Below, piece by piece: positions 26,641-35,345 of a stretch of 64,000 nucleotides of DNA; position 1 is the stretch's first letter, and each line of letters begins with the position of its first letter. Source of the stretch: Sphingosinicella xenopeptidilytica (GTDB lineage: Bacteria > Pseudomonadota > Alphaproteobacteria > Sphingomonadales > Sphingomonadaceae); NCBI RefSeq assembly GCF_042676985.1, contig NZ_JBHTIK010000007.1, positions 16,059-80,058 on the forward strand, given 5' to 3'. The notes under the pieces were generated by a model. That model was not told where the DNA came from, did no database searches, and saw only the letters and a list, made by a program, of their open reading frames with translations. Made by a program: the position numbers and the translations under genes.

Positions 26641-28761
26641 ATGAACGACATGAGCGAGCGCCCTGCCTCGGAAAATTTCGCGGCACTGCCGTTTGCTATC
26701 CCCGCCGATCGTTGGGATGATGCGGTGGCTTCTGGAATGTCCCCGGAAGATTTGCTGCTTTATCGTTCAAATCTTCTCGGCGCCGATCTCACGATCACCA
26801 ATTTCGGTGGCGGCAACACGTCCGGAAAACTTCCCGGTGTCGATCCGCTTTCCGGCGCCGATGTCACGGTGCTTTGGGTGAAGGGATCGGGCGGTGACAT
26901 CGGCTCGATGAAGCGCGATGGCTTCGCGACGCTCTATCTCGATCGGCTGCTCGGGCTCGAGGCGCTTTATCGCGGCAGAGAGCACGAAGACGAGATGGTC
27001 GGCTATCTCCCGCACTGCACGTTCGCGCTCAATCCTCGGGCGGCATCGATCGATACGCCCCTTCACGCCTATCTCCCGTTCGCGCACGTCGACCATGTGC
27101 ACCCCGATGCCCTTATCGCGCTTGCGGCATCTTCGAACGGTGAGGCGGCCACACGCGAAATCTGGGGCGGCCGCATCGGCTGGCTGCCCTGGAAGCGGCC
27201 CGGCTTTGCGCTTGGCCTGCAACTGCGCGATCTTGTTCAGGCGAGCCCGGATCTCGAAGGCGTCGTCCTCGCCGGGCACGGTCTCATCTGCTGGGGCGAC
27301 GATGCGCGTGCATGTTATCAGCGGACCGTAAGGCTCATCAGCGATGCGGCGAGCCATCTCAATAAATCCATGAAAACGCAGGTCGCGTTCGGCGGCCGTG
27401 TGGTGGAGCCGCGCGAACCGGATGCACGCCGCGCCGCGATGATTGCACTGATGCCCCGGCTGCGCGGTCTCGTCAGCACCGGCAGCGCGAAGGTGATGCA
27501 CGTCAGCGATGATCCGGAAACCATGGAGTTCGTCTGCGCGCGTGATTTCGGTCGCCTTGCAGCGCTGGGCACCTCCTGCCCGGATCATTTCCTGCGAACC
27601 AAAATCGCGCCGCTGGTTCTCGATCCCGCCCGTCTCGACGATCATGAATATCTCGCCGGTGCCGTGGAGCAGTATCGCGCCGATTATGCCGCTTATTACG
27701 CGCGCTGCGCCGTGCCGGGCGATCCCCCGATGCGCGACGCCAACCCCGTTATCGTGCTGATCCCCGGCATTGGCCGGATCGCGATCGCCGGCGATCGCAC
27801 GACCGCCCGGCTTGCGAGCGAGTTCTACGGCAATGCGATCAATGTGATGCGCGGCGCCGAGGCCATCGGCCGCTATGTTGGCCTTCCCGAACAGGAAGCC
27901 TACGGCATCGAGTACTGGGCGCTTGAGGAAGCGAAGCTGCGCAGAATGCCGCCGCCGCGTCCGCTCGCGGGCAGGATCGGCGTGATCACCGGCGGTGCCG
28001 GCGGCATCGGCGCGGCGACAGCCGCACGGCTTCTGGCAGACGGCGCCTGCGTGATGCTGCTCGATCGCGACGCCGAAGCGGTCAAGGCCGTGCACGCGGA
28101 TCTTCAGCAGCGCTACGGCCGGGATCTGGTGCGCTATGCGGCCTGCGACGTTACGGATGAAGCACAGGTCGAAGGCGCTTTCGACGCCTGTGTCGCGACC
28201 TTCGGCGGCCTCGACATCCTCGTTGCGAACGCCGGAATTGCCTCCTCCGCGGCCATCGAGGAAACCTCGATCGAGCTTTGGCAGCGCAATTACGATGTGC
28301 TTGCGCGCGGATACTTCCTGTCTGCGCGCGCCGCGTTCGGCCTGATGCGTGAATCGGGTGGCGGATCGATCGTGTTCATCGGTTCGAAGAACGGCATTGC
28401 CGCAGCAACGAACGCCTCGGCCTACGCGTCTGCGAAGGCCGCTGCACTGCACCTCGCGCGCTGTCTTGCACTGGAAGGCGCACCGCTTGGAATCCGCGTC
28501 AACACAGTCAATCCCGATGCGGTGATCCAGGGCTCCCGGATCTGGGACGGCGAGTGGCGGCAGGAGCGCGCGGGCGCGCACGGGATCGATGCCGGAGAGG
28601 CGCTTGAGATTCACTATCGCAACCGTTCGCTGCTGAAGCGCGATGTGCTTCCGGCAGACGTTGCGGAGGCGGTTGCGTTTTTCGCGTCCGAAGCCTCTTC
28701 CAAGTCCACGGGTAACATGATCAACGTCGATGCCGGCAACGCGCAGGCGTTCACACGCTGA
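26641..28761 (+). CDS. rhaEW: Bifunctional L-rhamnulose-1-phosphate aldolase / L-lactaldehyde dehydrogenase
   Basis: 706-residue fusion. Residues about 1-430 are a class II aldolase domain with GGGNTSGKLPG, the metal-site HVDHVHPDA and the LAGHGL segment. Residues about 440-700 are a short-chain dehydrogenase: GVITGGAGGIGAAT for NAD binding, VANAGI, and the YASAK catalytic Tyr/Lys pair. This architecture is the RhaEW type described in bacterial rhamnose pathways, which splits rhamnulose-1-P to DHAP and lactaldehyde and then oxidises lactaldehyde to lactate. ATG 26641 starts at a natural N-terminus. The divergent FMN dehydrogenase would take the lactate. Confidence 0.93.
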   Translation: MNDMSERPASENFAALPFAIPADRWDDAVASGMSPEDLLLYRSNLLGADLTITNFGGGNTSGKLPGVDPLSGADVTVLWVKGSGGDIGSMKRDGFATLYLDRLLGLEALYRGREHEDEMVGYLPHCTFALNPRAASIDTPLHAYLPFAHVDHVHPDALIALAASSNGEAATREIWGGRIGWLPWKRPGFALGLQLRDLVQASPDLEGVVLAGHGLICWGDDARACYQRTVRLISDAASHLNKSMKTQVAFGGRVVEPREPDARRAAMIALMPRLRGLVSTGSAKVMHVSDDPETMEFVCARDFGRLAALGTSCPDHFLRTKIAPLVLDPARLDDHEYLAGAVEQYRADYAAYYARCAVPGDPPMRDANPVIVLIPGIGRIAIAGDRTTARLASEFYGNAINVMRGAEAIGRYVGLPEQEAYGIEYWALEEAKLRRMPPPRPLAGRIGVITGGAGGIGAATAARLLADGACVMLLDRDAEAVKAVHADLQQRYGRDLVRYAACDVTDEAQVEGAFDACVATFGGLDILVANAGIASSAAIEETSIELWQRNYDVLARGYFLSARAAFGLMRESGGGSIVFIGSKNGIAAATNASAYASAKAAALHLARCLALEGAPLGIRVNTVNPDAVIQGSRIWDGEWRQERAGAHGIDAGEALEIHYRNRSLLKRDVLPADVAEAVAFFASEASSKSTGNMINVDAGNAQAFTR

Positions 28762-28781
28762 CGCAAACGTTCGAGAGGCCC

Positions 28782-29822
28782 ATGGTCCGCAGCGATCTCT
28801 GGCGGGAACTGTGCGCGGTTTCCGCGCGTCTCGGAGCGGACCGCGCCATCGTGCAGGGCGCGGGCGGCAATGTCTCGCTGAAGGAAGACGGCACGCTCTG
28901 GGTAAAGGCGTCGGGCTGCTGGCTGGCAGATGCGGAAGCCAAGGATATCATGGTGCCGCTGGCGCTCGAAGCCGTCCGGCATCGGCTGGCGGACGCCGCA
29001 GGGCAGGCGCTGGACGGCGCGCGGCTCGATGATTCGGCGACGCAGCATCTCAAGCCCTCGATCGAAACCGCGCTCCACGCCGTCCTGCCGCACCCTGTGG
29101 TGCTCCATGTCCATTCGTTGAATGCAACGACGCTCTCGATTCTCGCCGATGGCCCGGAGCGGCTGAAGGCGTGCGAAGCGGGTTGGCGCGGTGCGTTCAT
29201 CCCCTATGTTCGGCCGGGGGCCGAACTCGCCGCCATGATCGCGCACGCGGCGGCATCCGGCGGTGACAGGCCGAACGTCTTCGTTCTGCAGAATCACGGC
29301 CTTGTCGTTGCCGCGGAATCTCCCGCCACCGCCGCCGATCTTCTGCATGAGGTGGAGCGTGATCTCGCGTTCCCGCTGCAGGCGCCGCCCGCTGCACCGG
29401 CTGCGCAGCCGTCGCCCGTCCCCGGCTACCGTTGGGACGAGTCGCTCAGTCGGGTGGCGATGGATCGGCGCCTGGTCTCAATAATGTGCGGCGGCGCGCT
29501 CGCGCCGGATCAGGTGGTTTTCCTTGGCGGACCCGCAGCACATCTGCCCTCGAATGGCCAGTTCCAGGCCGTCCTGTCCGAGTATCGAAGCCTCTATGGA
29601 GGTGCGCCGGCGGTTCTGCTTGCGCCCGGCCGTGGCGGCTACGTGAGGAACGATCTGCGCGCGGGCGCAGACGATATCCTCGCGTGGGTCATCGACATGC
29701 TGCTCAGGGTTCCGACCGATGCCTCGGTCGTCTTCCTTCCCGATGCGGAAGCGCGGGCGCTTGCGGGGTGGGAGGCGGAAAAATACCGCCTCGCACAAAG
29801 CAGCGCCCGCGCCGGGCAATAG
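28782..29822 (+). CDS. Class II aldolase/adducin-family protein
   Basis: 346-residue protein whose first 210 residues form a class II aldolase fold: GAGGNVSLKE for phosphate binding, VVLHVHSLNA with paired metal-site His, and LQNHGLVVA with the third His. The C-terminal 130 residues have no recognised domain. It starts 20 bases after the aldolase/dehydrogenase fusion and is probably co-transcribed. Since that fusion already supplies an aldolase, this one may act on another sugar or acid, or be a decarboxylase-like member. Substrate unknown. Confidence 0.85.
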   Translation: MVRSDLWRELCAVSARLGADRAIVQGAGGNVSLKEDGTLWVKASGCWLADAEAKDIMVPLALEAVRHRLADAAGQALDGARLDDSATQHLKPSIETALHAVLPHPVVLHVHSLNATTLSILADGPERLKACEAGWRGAFIPYVRPGAELAAMIAHAAASGGDRPNVFVLQNHGLVVAAESPATAADLLHEVERDLAFPLQAPPAAPAAQPSPVPGYRWDESLSRVAMDRRLVSIMCGGALAPDQVVFLGGPAAHLPSNGQFQAVLSEYRSLYGGAPAVLLAPGRGGYVRNDLRAGADDILAWVIDMLLRVPTDASVVFLPDAEARALAGWEAEKYRLAQSSARAGQ

Positions 29823-29825
29823 GCC

Positions 29826-29944
29826 GCGATCGTTTCAGGCTTCTTCAGCCTGAAACGTGAATCGCTGTCTAAGCTGATGATTAGAGACTGATTCAGGTTT
29901 GGAATGGAAGCGCGCGGCGCTTCCATTCCAAACGATCAGACTCT
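29826..29944. repeat. Twin-hairpin intergenic element, copy B
   Basis: Hairpin 1 pairs 29831-29841 with 29847-29857 (11 bp, 5-base loop), flanked by GCGAT and ATCGCTGT. Hairpin 2 pairs 29897-29913 with 29917-29933 (17 bp perfect, 3-base loop), enclosed by arms AGAG-A-CTGAT (29883-29892) and ATCAG-A-CTCT (29935-29944). The layout matches copy A at 20069-20179. It lies between the convergent aldolase and rhamnose isomerase genes. Confidence 0.75.
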
Positions 29945-29949
29945 ATCGC

Positions 29950-31239
29950 TCATACGATCCCGGCGCCGAGCCCGACCGGTTTGCGCTCCTGCGCCTTGCG
30001 CGCGCGCCATCCGCTGTCGCGGTAGAATTCGAGCACGTCGATCGCGCCACCGGCCTCCATACGGGCCATGGCGACGATGGCCGAAACGTCGACACGGTAC
30101 GCCCGCCGGAGTGCCTGGAATGCCATCATCGGATCGTCGCGATCCTGCGCGTCGTGGAGCGCATCGCGGTCGATCAGCGCGGCCTTGGCGAATGCGCTGA
30201 CGATCGACTCCGTCGACGACAGGAGGCTTTCGATCGGATCGGTCACGTTGTGCGACTGGTCGATCATGTAGGCCGGTGTCGGCCCCGGCACGCGCGCTTC
30301 GGCTTCCGCGAGTTCGTTGAAAACAAGGAAGAGCTGGTGCGGGTTGATCGATCCTGAATCGAGGTCGTCGTCGCCGTATTTGCTGTCGTTGAAATGGAAG
30401 CCGCCGAGGCGCCCGACGCGGTGCAGGCGGGCGACGATCTGCTCGATGTTCACATTCGGCGCGTGATGTCCGAGATCGACGAGGCACTTCGCCTTGGGGC
30501 CGAGTTCCTGCGCCGCCATCAGTGAGGAGCCCCAATCCGAAATGATCGTCGAATAGAAGGCGGGCTCGAACATCTTGTGTTCGAGGAGTAGCTGCCAATC
30601 GTCAGGAAGGCGGCTGTAGATTTCGGACGTGGCCTCGATGTACCGGTCGAGCGCGCGCGTGAAATCCTGCTGCCCCGGGAAGTTCGAGCCGTCCCCGACC
30701 CAAACCGTGAGCGCCTTCGATCCCAGCGTCTTGCCGATCTCGATGCAATCGATGTTGTGGCGGATCGCCTGGGCGCGCACGGCGGTATCCGCCGCGCCGA
30801 GACTGCCGCTGCGGTAGCTGTGCTCAGCACCCGGCTGATCCTGGAAGGTATTCGAATTAACGGCATCGAAACCAAGCCCGTACGCCTCGGCCTCTTCGCG
30901 AAGCGCAACATAGTCGGACGCCCCGTCCCACGGGAAATGCAGCGACACGCGCGGCGCGGCGCGGCTCAATTGCTGCACCACGGCGCAGTCTGCGAGCTTT
31001 TCGTGAATGTTGGTCGGCTCGCCCGGAATCGGGAACTTGGCGAAGCGCGTCCCGCCGCGTCCCGTCGCCCAGGTGGGCAGGGCGAGGGAGAAGCCGGATA
31101 CCTTCGCCTTCACGCCGTCGATGTCGATGCCGCGCCTTCCCAGCGCACGGCCGAGCGCTTCGTATTCGTCCGTCAGGGCCGCGATGTGCCGTGCATTGTG
31201 GTCCGCAATCTGCTCGGGCAAGAAAGGCTTGTCTGCCAA
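29950..31239 (-). CDS. rhaI: L-rhamnose isomerase (RhaI type)
   Basis: 429-residue metal-dependent aldose isomerase of the Pseudomonas-type RhaI family, converting L-rhamnose to L-rhamnulose. It shows VSLHFPWDG, FDAVNSNTFQDQ, LLLEHKMFEPAFYST (metal-ligand Glu), DLGHHAPNVNIE (Asp/His ligands) and HFNDSKYGDDDLDSG. I prefer the TTG at 31237-31239, giving M-A-D-K-P, because GGAGGA lies about 6 bases upstream. The ATG at 31263 has no ribosome site. The gene is divergent from the sugar kinase that would phosphorylate its product. Confidence 0.94.
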   Translation of the reverse strand: MADKPFLPEQIADHNARHIAALTDEYEALGRALGRRGIDIDGVKAKVSGFSLALPTWATGRGGTRFAKFPIPGEPTNIHEKLADCAVVQQLSRAAPRVSLHFPWDGASDYVALREEAEAYGLGFDAVNSNTFQDQPGAEHSYRSGSLGAADTAVRAQAIRHNIDCIEIGKTLGSKALTVWVGDGSNFPGQQDFTRALDRYIEATSEIYSRLPDDWQLLLEHKMFEPAFYSTIISDWGSSLMAAQELGPKAKCLVDLGHHAPNVNIEQIVARLHRVGRLGGFHFNDSKYGDDDLDSGSINPHQLFLVFNELAEAEARVPGPTPAYMIDQSHNVTDPIESLLSSTESIVSAFAKAALIDRDALHDAQDRDDPMMAFQALRRAYRVDVSAIVAMARMEAGGAIDVLEFYRDSGWRARKAQERKPVGLGAGIV

Positions 31240-31263
31240 GGGTTCCTCCAGGATTTGACGCAT

Positions 31264-31352
31264 TTTGCTTGTTTTAGATTTGATTTGATTGTTTATAGCG
31301 ATGATCGTCGCTTGTCCAGACAGGCTGTCGGAAAGATGTGTGGGGGAGGGAT
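31264..31352. promoter_or_regulatory. Divergent promoter region of rhaI and the sugar kinase
   Basis: An 89-base region with the direct repeat GATTTGATTTGATTG near 31278-31292, related to the TTTTGATTGATC seen in the symporter promoter. GGGGGAGGG at 31342-31350 is the kinase ribosome site. Binding by the DeoR regulator is inferred. Confidence 0.4.
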
Positions 31353-32780
31353 ATGGCTGGTCTGGTCGTTGTCATCGACATCGGAAAGACCCACAGCAAG
31401 GCGTCGTTGTGGACCCGGGACGGCCAGGAACTGGCACGGACCCGACACTCCAATCGGCAGGCCGAAGCCAACGGATATCCCTGTCTCGATATAGACGGTA
31501 TCGAGGCGTGGTTACGCACCAGCCTGTCCGATTTTGCGCGCATGGGAACCATCTCCGCGATCATTCCGATCGCGCACGGGGCAGCCTGCGCGGTTGTCCG
31601 GGGCCGGGAGCTTGTCGCCGCGCCCATGGATTATGAAGCCGAGCTGCCCGCCGACATCCTTGACGCCTATCGCGTCCACCGGGATGCTTTCAGCGAAACC
31701 GGCTCTCCGGCGATGGATCGCGGGCTCAATCTTGGCGCGCAGCTTCACGCGCTGGAAGGCCGTATTCCGGATCTTTTCGCCGGCGACGCGGTGATCGTCC
31801 CCTGGCCGCAGTATTGGGCATGGCGGCTCACGGGTATCGCCGTGTCGGAAGTCACCAGCCTCGGCGCGCATACCGATCTGTGGTCGCCGCTCGGCAAGAC
31901 GCCCTCGCCCATGGCCGTGCGGCGTGGATGGGCGCAGCGCCTTGCGCCTCTTTGCCGTGCCGGGGATGTGGTCGGGACACTGCTTCCCGAATGGAGCGCG
32001 GCCACGGGTCTTCCAGCGGATACGCAGGTCCATGCCGGGCTCCACGATTCCAATGCCGCGCTGCTGGCCGCGCGGATGCATCCGGAAATCCGCGACCGCG
32101 ATGCATCCATCGTTTCCACGGGCACATGGTTCGTCACGATGCGGTCGAGCAGGGATGCACAGTCCGCGTTCGCGGCGCTGGGCCAGGGCGGCGTCGTCAA
32201 CGTCGATGTCAATGCGCTGCCGGTTCCGACTTTGATCTTCATGGGCGGGCGCGAAGTCGAAATCCTATGCGGCGAAGGGATCAGGATCGATGATCCCCAG
32301 TACGAGGACGGCATCATGGCCGCGCTGCAGGAGTGCGTGTCCCGAGGCTCGATGATCCTGCCGACATTCGTGCCGGGCGTCGGCCCCTTCGCGAAGCAGT
32401 CGGGCGCATGGCAGAACCCGCCCCGGGATCCGGTAGCGCGCGCTGCCGCTGTAGCGCTTTATGCGGCCCTGCTGACGGATTTCGCGCTTGCACGCGTCGG
32501 TGCTCGCGGCACGATCATGATCGATGGCCGTTTTGCGCGTTCGAAGGCCTTCGTTTCCGTACTGGCGGGCCTTCGTTCGGATTGCCGGGTCTACGTCGCG
32601 CGGCAAGAGGCGGATCTGGCTCTCGGAGCGCTCGGCCTGCTCTCGCCGTCATTGACGGTACAGGCACCGCTCGACCTCGCAGTGCCGGTCGCCCTCGATC
32701 TTTCAAGCTACCGGGGCCACTGGCTGGAGATGACGCACTCCAGGGCATCTGCCGGAAAGCTCGTCGAGAAGCAGGGCTGA
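31353..32780 (+). CDS. FGGY-family carbohydrate kinase (probable rhamnulokinase)
   Basis: 475-residue ASKHA-fold kinase. The N-terminal phosphate-binding strand is VVVIDIGKTHSKASL. The second domain has the HAGLHDSNAALLAA segment with a likely catalytic Asp, and IVSTGTW forms the adenosine-side loop. GGGGGAGGG precedes the ATG. Position next to rhaI and near the rhamnulose-phosphate aldolase supports phosphorylation of L-rhamnulose at C1. FGGY kinases of L-fuculose and similar sugars look much the same, so substrate is inferred from context. A terminator hairpin follows. Confidence 0.9.
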   Translation: MAGLVVVIDIGKTHSKASLWTRDGQELARTRHSNRQAEANGYPCLDIDGIEAWLRTSLSDFARMGTISAIIPIAHGAACAVVRGRELVAAPMDYEAELPADILDAYRVHRDAFSETGSPAMDRGLNLGAQLHALEGRIPDLFAGDAVIVPWPQYWAWRLTGIAVSEVTSLGAHTDLWSPLGKTPSPMAVRRGWAQRLAPLCRAGDVVGTLLPEWSAATGLPADTQVHAGLHDSNAALLAARMHPEIRDRDASIVSTGTWFVTMRSSRDAQSAFAALGQGGVVNVDVNALPVPTLIFMGGREVEILCGEGIRIDDPQYEDGIMAALQECVSRGSMILPTFVPGVGPFAKQSGAWQNPPRDPVARAAAVALYAALLTDFALARVGARGTIMIDGRFARSKAFVSVLAGLRSDCRVYVARQEADLALGALGLLSPSLTVQAPLDLAVPVALDLSSYRGHWLEMTHSRASAGKLVEKQG

Positions 32781-32820
32781 TCACTGAAGATCGGCTGCAA
32801 TTGGTCCACACATACGAAAA

Positions 32821-32855
32821 GACCCGGCTCAGTCTCATGAACCGGGTCTCTTTCG
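32821..32855. terminator. Bidirectional terminator hairpin
   Basis: GACCCGG at 32821-32827 pairs with CCGGGTC at 32842-32848. T-rich sequence follows on the plus strand and AAAAG precedes it, so it can end transcripts from the kinase gene and from the convergent PEP-CTERM gene. Confidence 0.75.
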
Positions 32856-32877
32856 TTATTCAAACGCTGTGCGGCGT

Positions 32878-33693
32878 TCAGGCAGCCTTGCGGCGGCGGC
32901 GCGTGGCGCCGAGGCCGACGAGGCCGAGACCGAAGAGCGCAAGCGCGGCCGGTTCCGGAACTTCGCGGCCTTCGATCGACAGCACGAACTGCGCGAAGGT
33001 CGTCTTGGCTTCTTCCGTCAGGAAGCCGAAGCAGCCAGCGGCCACACCGGCCGAAGCGCAAGCTTCGTCGGAGAGGAAGCCGAGCGTTCCTGCCGTGTCC
33101 GGATCTTCGAAGATGAACAGCGAGTAGTTGGCGCCGTCATAGGAGAAGTCGAACTGACCGAAGTCGAAGTCGAGCACGAAGATGTCGGCACAACCTGCAG
33201 CATTGATGCCGACGCCAACGTCACCGCCATCGGCACACTTGCCGCCCGAACCCGCGTTCGGCGTCTCGATGAACGAGATGTTGAACGTGTGCTCAATCGG
33301 ATCGAGCGCGCTACCGGCCGGATCAAACGGCGTCAGTGCGATCGTGATCGACAGATCGGTGCTGAGCAGCGACTTCGTGCCGGTCGGAAGCGTGCGGTTC
33401 TCGTGATAATACTGATCAGCGAGGCTCCACGTGCCGTTGGTGTCAAGGAAACCGTCAGTCGGCGTGTCGGTGACGCCGATGGCGCTCTTGACGCTCGAAG
33501 GGCCCCACTGAATGCGCGTGGAGCTGATCTGCTGCGAGCCCGAGCCGCTGGCTTCGAAAACCGGGTTGGAGAACACCGAGGTCACTTCGTAGGACCAGGT
33601 GTTGACGAGCGCTGCCTGCGCAGCCGTGGACATTCCGGCCGCGGCGACGAGTGCCATCGCGGGCAGAACCTTGTTGAGAACCTTGTTGCGCAT
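32878..33693 (-). CDS. PEP-CTERM sorting-domain protein (THxN-like)
   Basis: 271-residue secreted protein. The N-terminal signal peptide ends near MSTAAQAA. The C-terminus has the sorting signal: the VPEP motif, a hydrophobic helix (AALALFGLGLVGLGA) and the basic tail RRRRKAA. The central part has the TRIQWG segment, the HTFNISFIETPN segment and several Cys residues, similar to the THxN family of PEP-CTERM proteins. An exosortase would cleave it and link it to surface matrix. No exosortase is in the window. No other extracellular-polymer gene is adjacent. Confidence 0.9.
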   Translation of the reverse strand: MRNKVLNKVLPAMALVAAAGMSTAAQAALVNTWSYEVTSVFSNPVFEASGSGSQQISSTRIQWGPSSVKSAIGVTDTPTDGFLDTNGTWSLADQYYHENRTLPTGTKSLLSTDLSITIALTPFDPAGSALDPIEHTFNISFIETPNAGSGGKCADGGDVGVGINAAGCADIFVLDFDFGQFDFSYDGANYSLFIFEDPDTAGTLGFLSDEACASAGVAAGCFGFLTEEAKTTFAQFVLSIEGREVPEPAALALFGLGLVGLGATRRRRKAA

Positions 33694-33875
33694 TGTACGC
33701 CTCCTGAGAACTGATAGCCGAAAATCAGGAAAGCAAGTCGCGTGCCATTTGCGCTATGCGTGAAGAAAGGGTTAATTTTCCGAGGCTAACGGGCCGTCCG
33801 TTCCGGCGGCGAAAAAAGCGTTCCGAAAATTGTAAAGAATCCCGACGACCTGCGGTGAGGCGTCCGAAATGATGC

Positions 33876-34205
33876 TCAATGCACGGCGGCGCGGGAGAAG
33901 AGCCGGAGAACGATCACCCCGGCGAGGATCAGGGCTATGCCCACGAAGGCCGGCGCATCGAGCGTCTGCTTCAGGAACGCCCAGCCGATGAAGGTGATAA
34001 GCACGATGCCGACGCCTGCCCATATGGCGTAGGCGATCCCTACGGGAATGCTCTGGAGGGCCAGCGACATCAGGTAGAACGACGTCGCGAAGCTGACGAG
34101 GACGATGAGTGTAGGCGTCAGCCGTGTGAACCCTGCGGTCTGGCTGAGCGCGGAGGTGCCGATCGTTTCGGCAACGATGGCGCCCGCAAGATAGAGATAG
34201 TGCAT
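33876..34205 (-). CDS. Small multidrug resistance (SMR/EmrE-like) efflux protein
   Basis: 109-residue protein with four hydrophobic helices. The essential membrane Glu (Glu13-15 in family members) is in AGAIVAETIGTSAL. The YAIWAGVG motif in helix 3 and the GVVLIV-type helix 4 are as in EmrE/QacE. Members exchange protons for cationic drugs or guanidinium. It is a single gene with its own start. The 182 bases upstream toward the PEP-CTERM gene hold no further gene. The 66 bases toward 34271 hold little. Confidence 0.93.
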   Translation of the reverse strand: MHYLYLAGAIVAETIGTSALSQTAGFTRLTPTLIVLVSFATSFYLMSLALQSIPVGIAYAIWAGVGIVLITFIGWAFLKQTLDAPAFVGIALILAGVIVLRLFSRAAVH

Positions 34206-34271
34206 GAAAACCGTCCTCCCCCGCTCATCCTCAAACAGAACCGGAAGAGGGACGCGGGCAGAGGCCGCCCG

Positions 34272-35345
34272 TCAAGCCCTTTCGGACACCATCGTCGGCG
34301 CGCGCGCGATGTCGTCGCTTGTCGGCTTGCCATACACGATGAACTTTTCGGCCTTGCCGTCGTCGTTCAGGTAGAAATTCGGGATCGTCAGCAGCGGCCG
34401 CAGGCCATACAGCTCGTAAATGCGGCGGGCGTGGCGGTATTTTTCACAATCGGAGGTTTCGAGGCAGAACCAGCGCGCGCCGTTCTGTTTGGCGCGGTTT
34501 TCCGTCAGGCGCAGCGTTTCGAACACCGCGTCCCGCCGCGCGCGTGCCGGATCGATGGCGCCCCAGGCGCCCCACGTGACGTCGCGCCAGAATTCCGTTT
34601 CGTAGATGCCGGTAAGACCGATGATCGAGCCGCTGCATTCCACGACGCTGAACTCGCAGTCCGAAGAGACGCTGCGGCGACCGCTGAAGCGAAGCCGCAC
34701 CACCGGCTGAAGCGGGTCGATGAGCCTTTTCCGCTCGGCATACAGGTAGATATGTTCGCCGTGCCCGTCCGGAATATGGCCGGCGATGCGGAAGCCGGCA
34801 GCCAGGAACTGCGGCGCGTGAACGCGCTCGAGGCGAACGACCAGCAGACGGTGGAAACGTGGCCAGCGGCGCATCGCTGCCATGGCGAGGTCCACCGCGG
34901 CTTCGGGCTGAGAAGCGAGATCGATCCATGCGACGTCGCGGCCATGCACGAACGAGGACAGGAGATCGAGCGTCACGGTCTCGCCTGCGTCCTCGATATG
35001 GACTTCCCATTTCGCCCACATAGACGTGATGTGCGGGAAGCCGGCTTTGCGCGCGAAATGCCAAAGATAGCTGCGCGCGACGAGGCCGACCTCGCCGCTG
35101 AAGTTGTCCGCAGCGATTTTCATCGCGCGGGCAACATCGCCGATTTTGAGCGGTCTGATCGAATACTTGGCGAAATCCCGGGCTTTTTTGCGGCGTTCTA
35201 TTTTGCCCGGCTGTAATTTTTCCGCGCGATCCGGAAAATTGCAATTAGCGTTAATCCCGTGATAACTTTCATTGTTTACAGGATTTTCAAGAACGTCAAA
35301 GGTCTCACTCGGATTGATACTTTCCGTTAGACCCAGATTGTTCAT
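34272..35345 (-). CDS. GNAT-like acetyltransferase family protein with long N-terminal extension
   Basis: 357-residue protein whose C-terminal third looks like a GNAT fold: an SIIGLTGIYE strand pair and the ARRIYELYGLR segment near the end, which in GNATs follows acetyl-CoA binding. The first 60 residues are Asn/Ser-rich and lack clear structure. The ATG at 35343-35345 is the first good start but no strong ribosome site is seen. The Q/RxxGxG acetyl-CoA loop is not clear, so activity is uncertain. It has no obvious partner genes. Confidence 0.6.
   Translation of the reverse strand: MNNLGLTESINPSETFDVLENPVNNESYHGINANCNFPDRAEKLQPGKIERRKKARDFAKYSIRPLKIGDVARAMKIAADNFSGEVGLVARSYLWHFARKAGFPHITSMWAKWEVHIEDAGETVTLDLLSSFVHGRDVAWIDLASQPEAAVDLAMAAMRRWPRFHRLLVVRLERVHAPQFLAAGFRIAGHIPDGHGEHIYLYAERKRLIDPLQPVVRLRFSGRRSVSSDCEFSVVECSGSIIGLTGIYETEFWRDVTWGAWGAIDPARARRDAVFETLRLTENRAKQNGARWFCLETSDCEKYRHARRIYELYGLRPLLTIPNFYLNDDGKAEKFIVYGKPTSDDIARAPTMVSERA

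Noticed and set aside
26767..28614. 615-residue minus-strand frame opposite rhaEW
   Set aside because: Antisense shadow with no motif; the plus-strand product has two complete enzyme domains.
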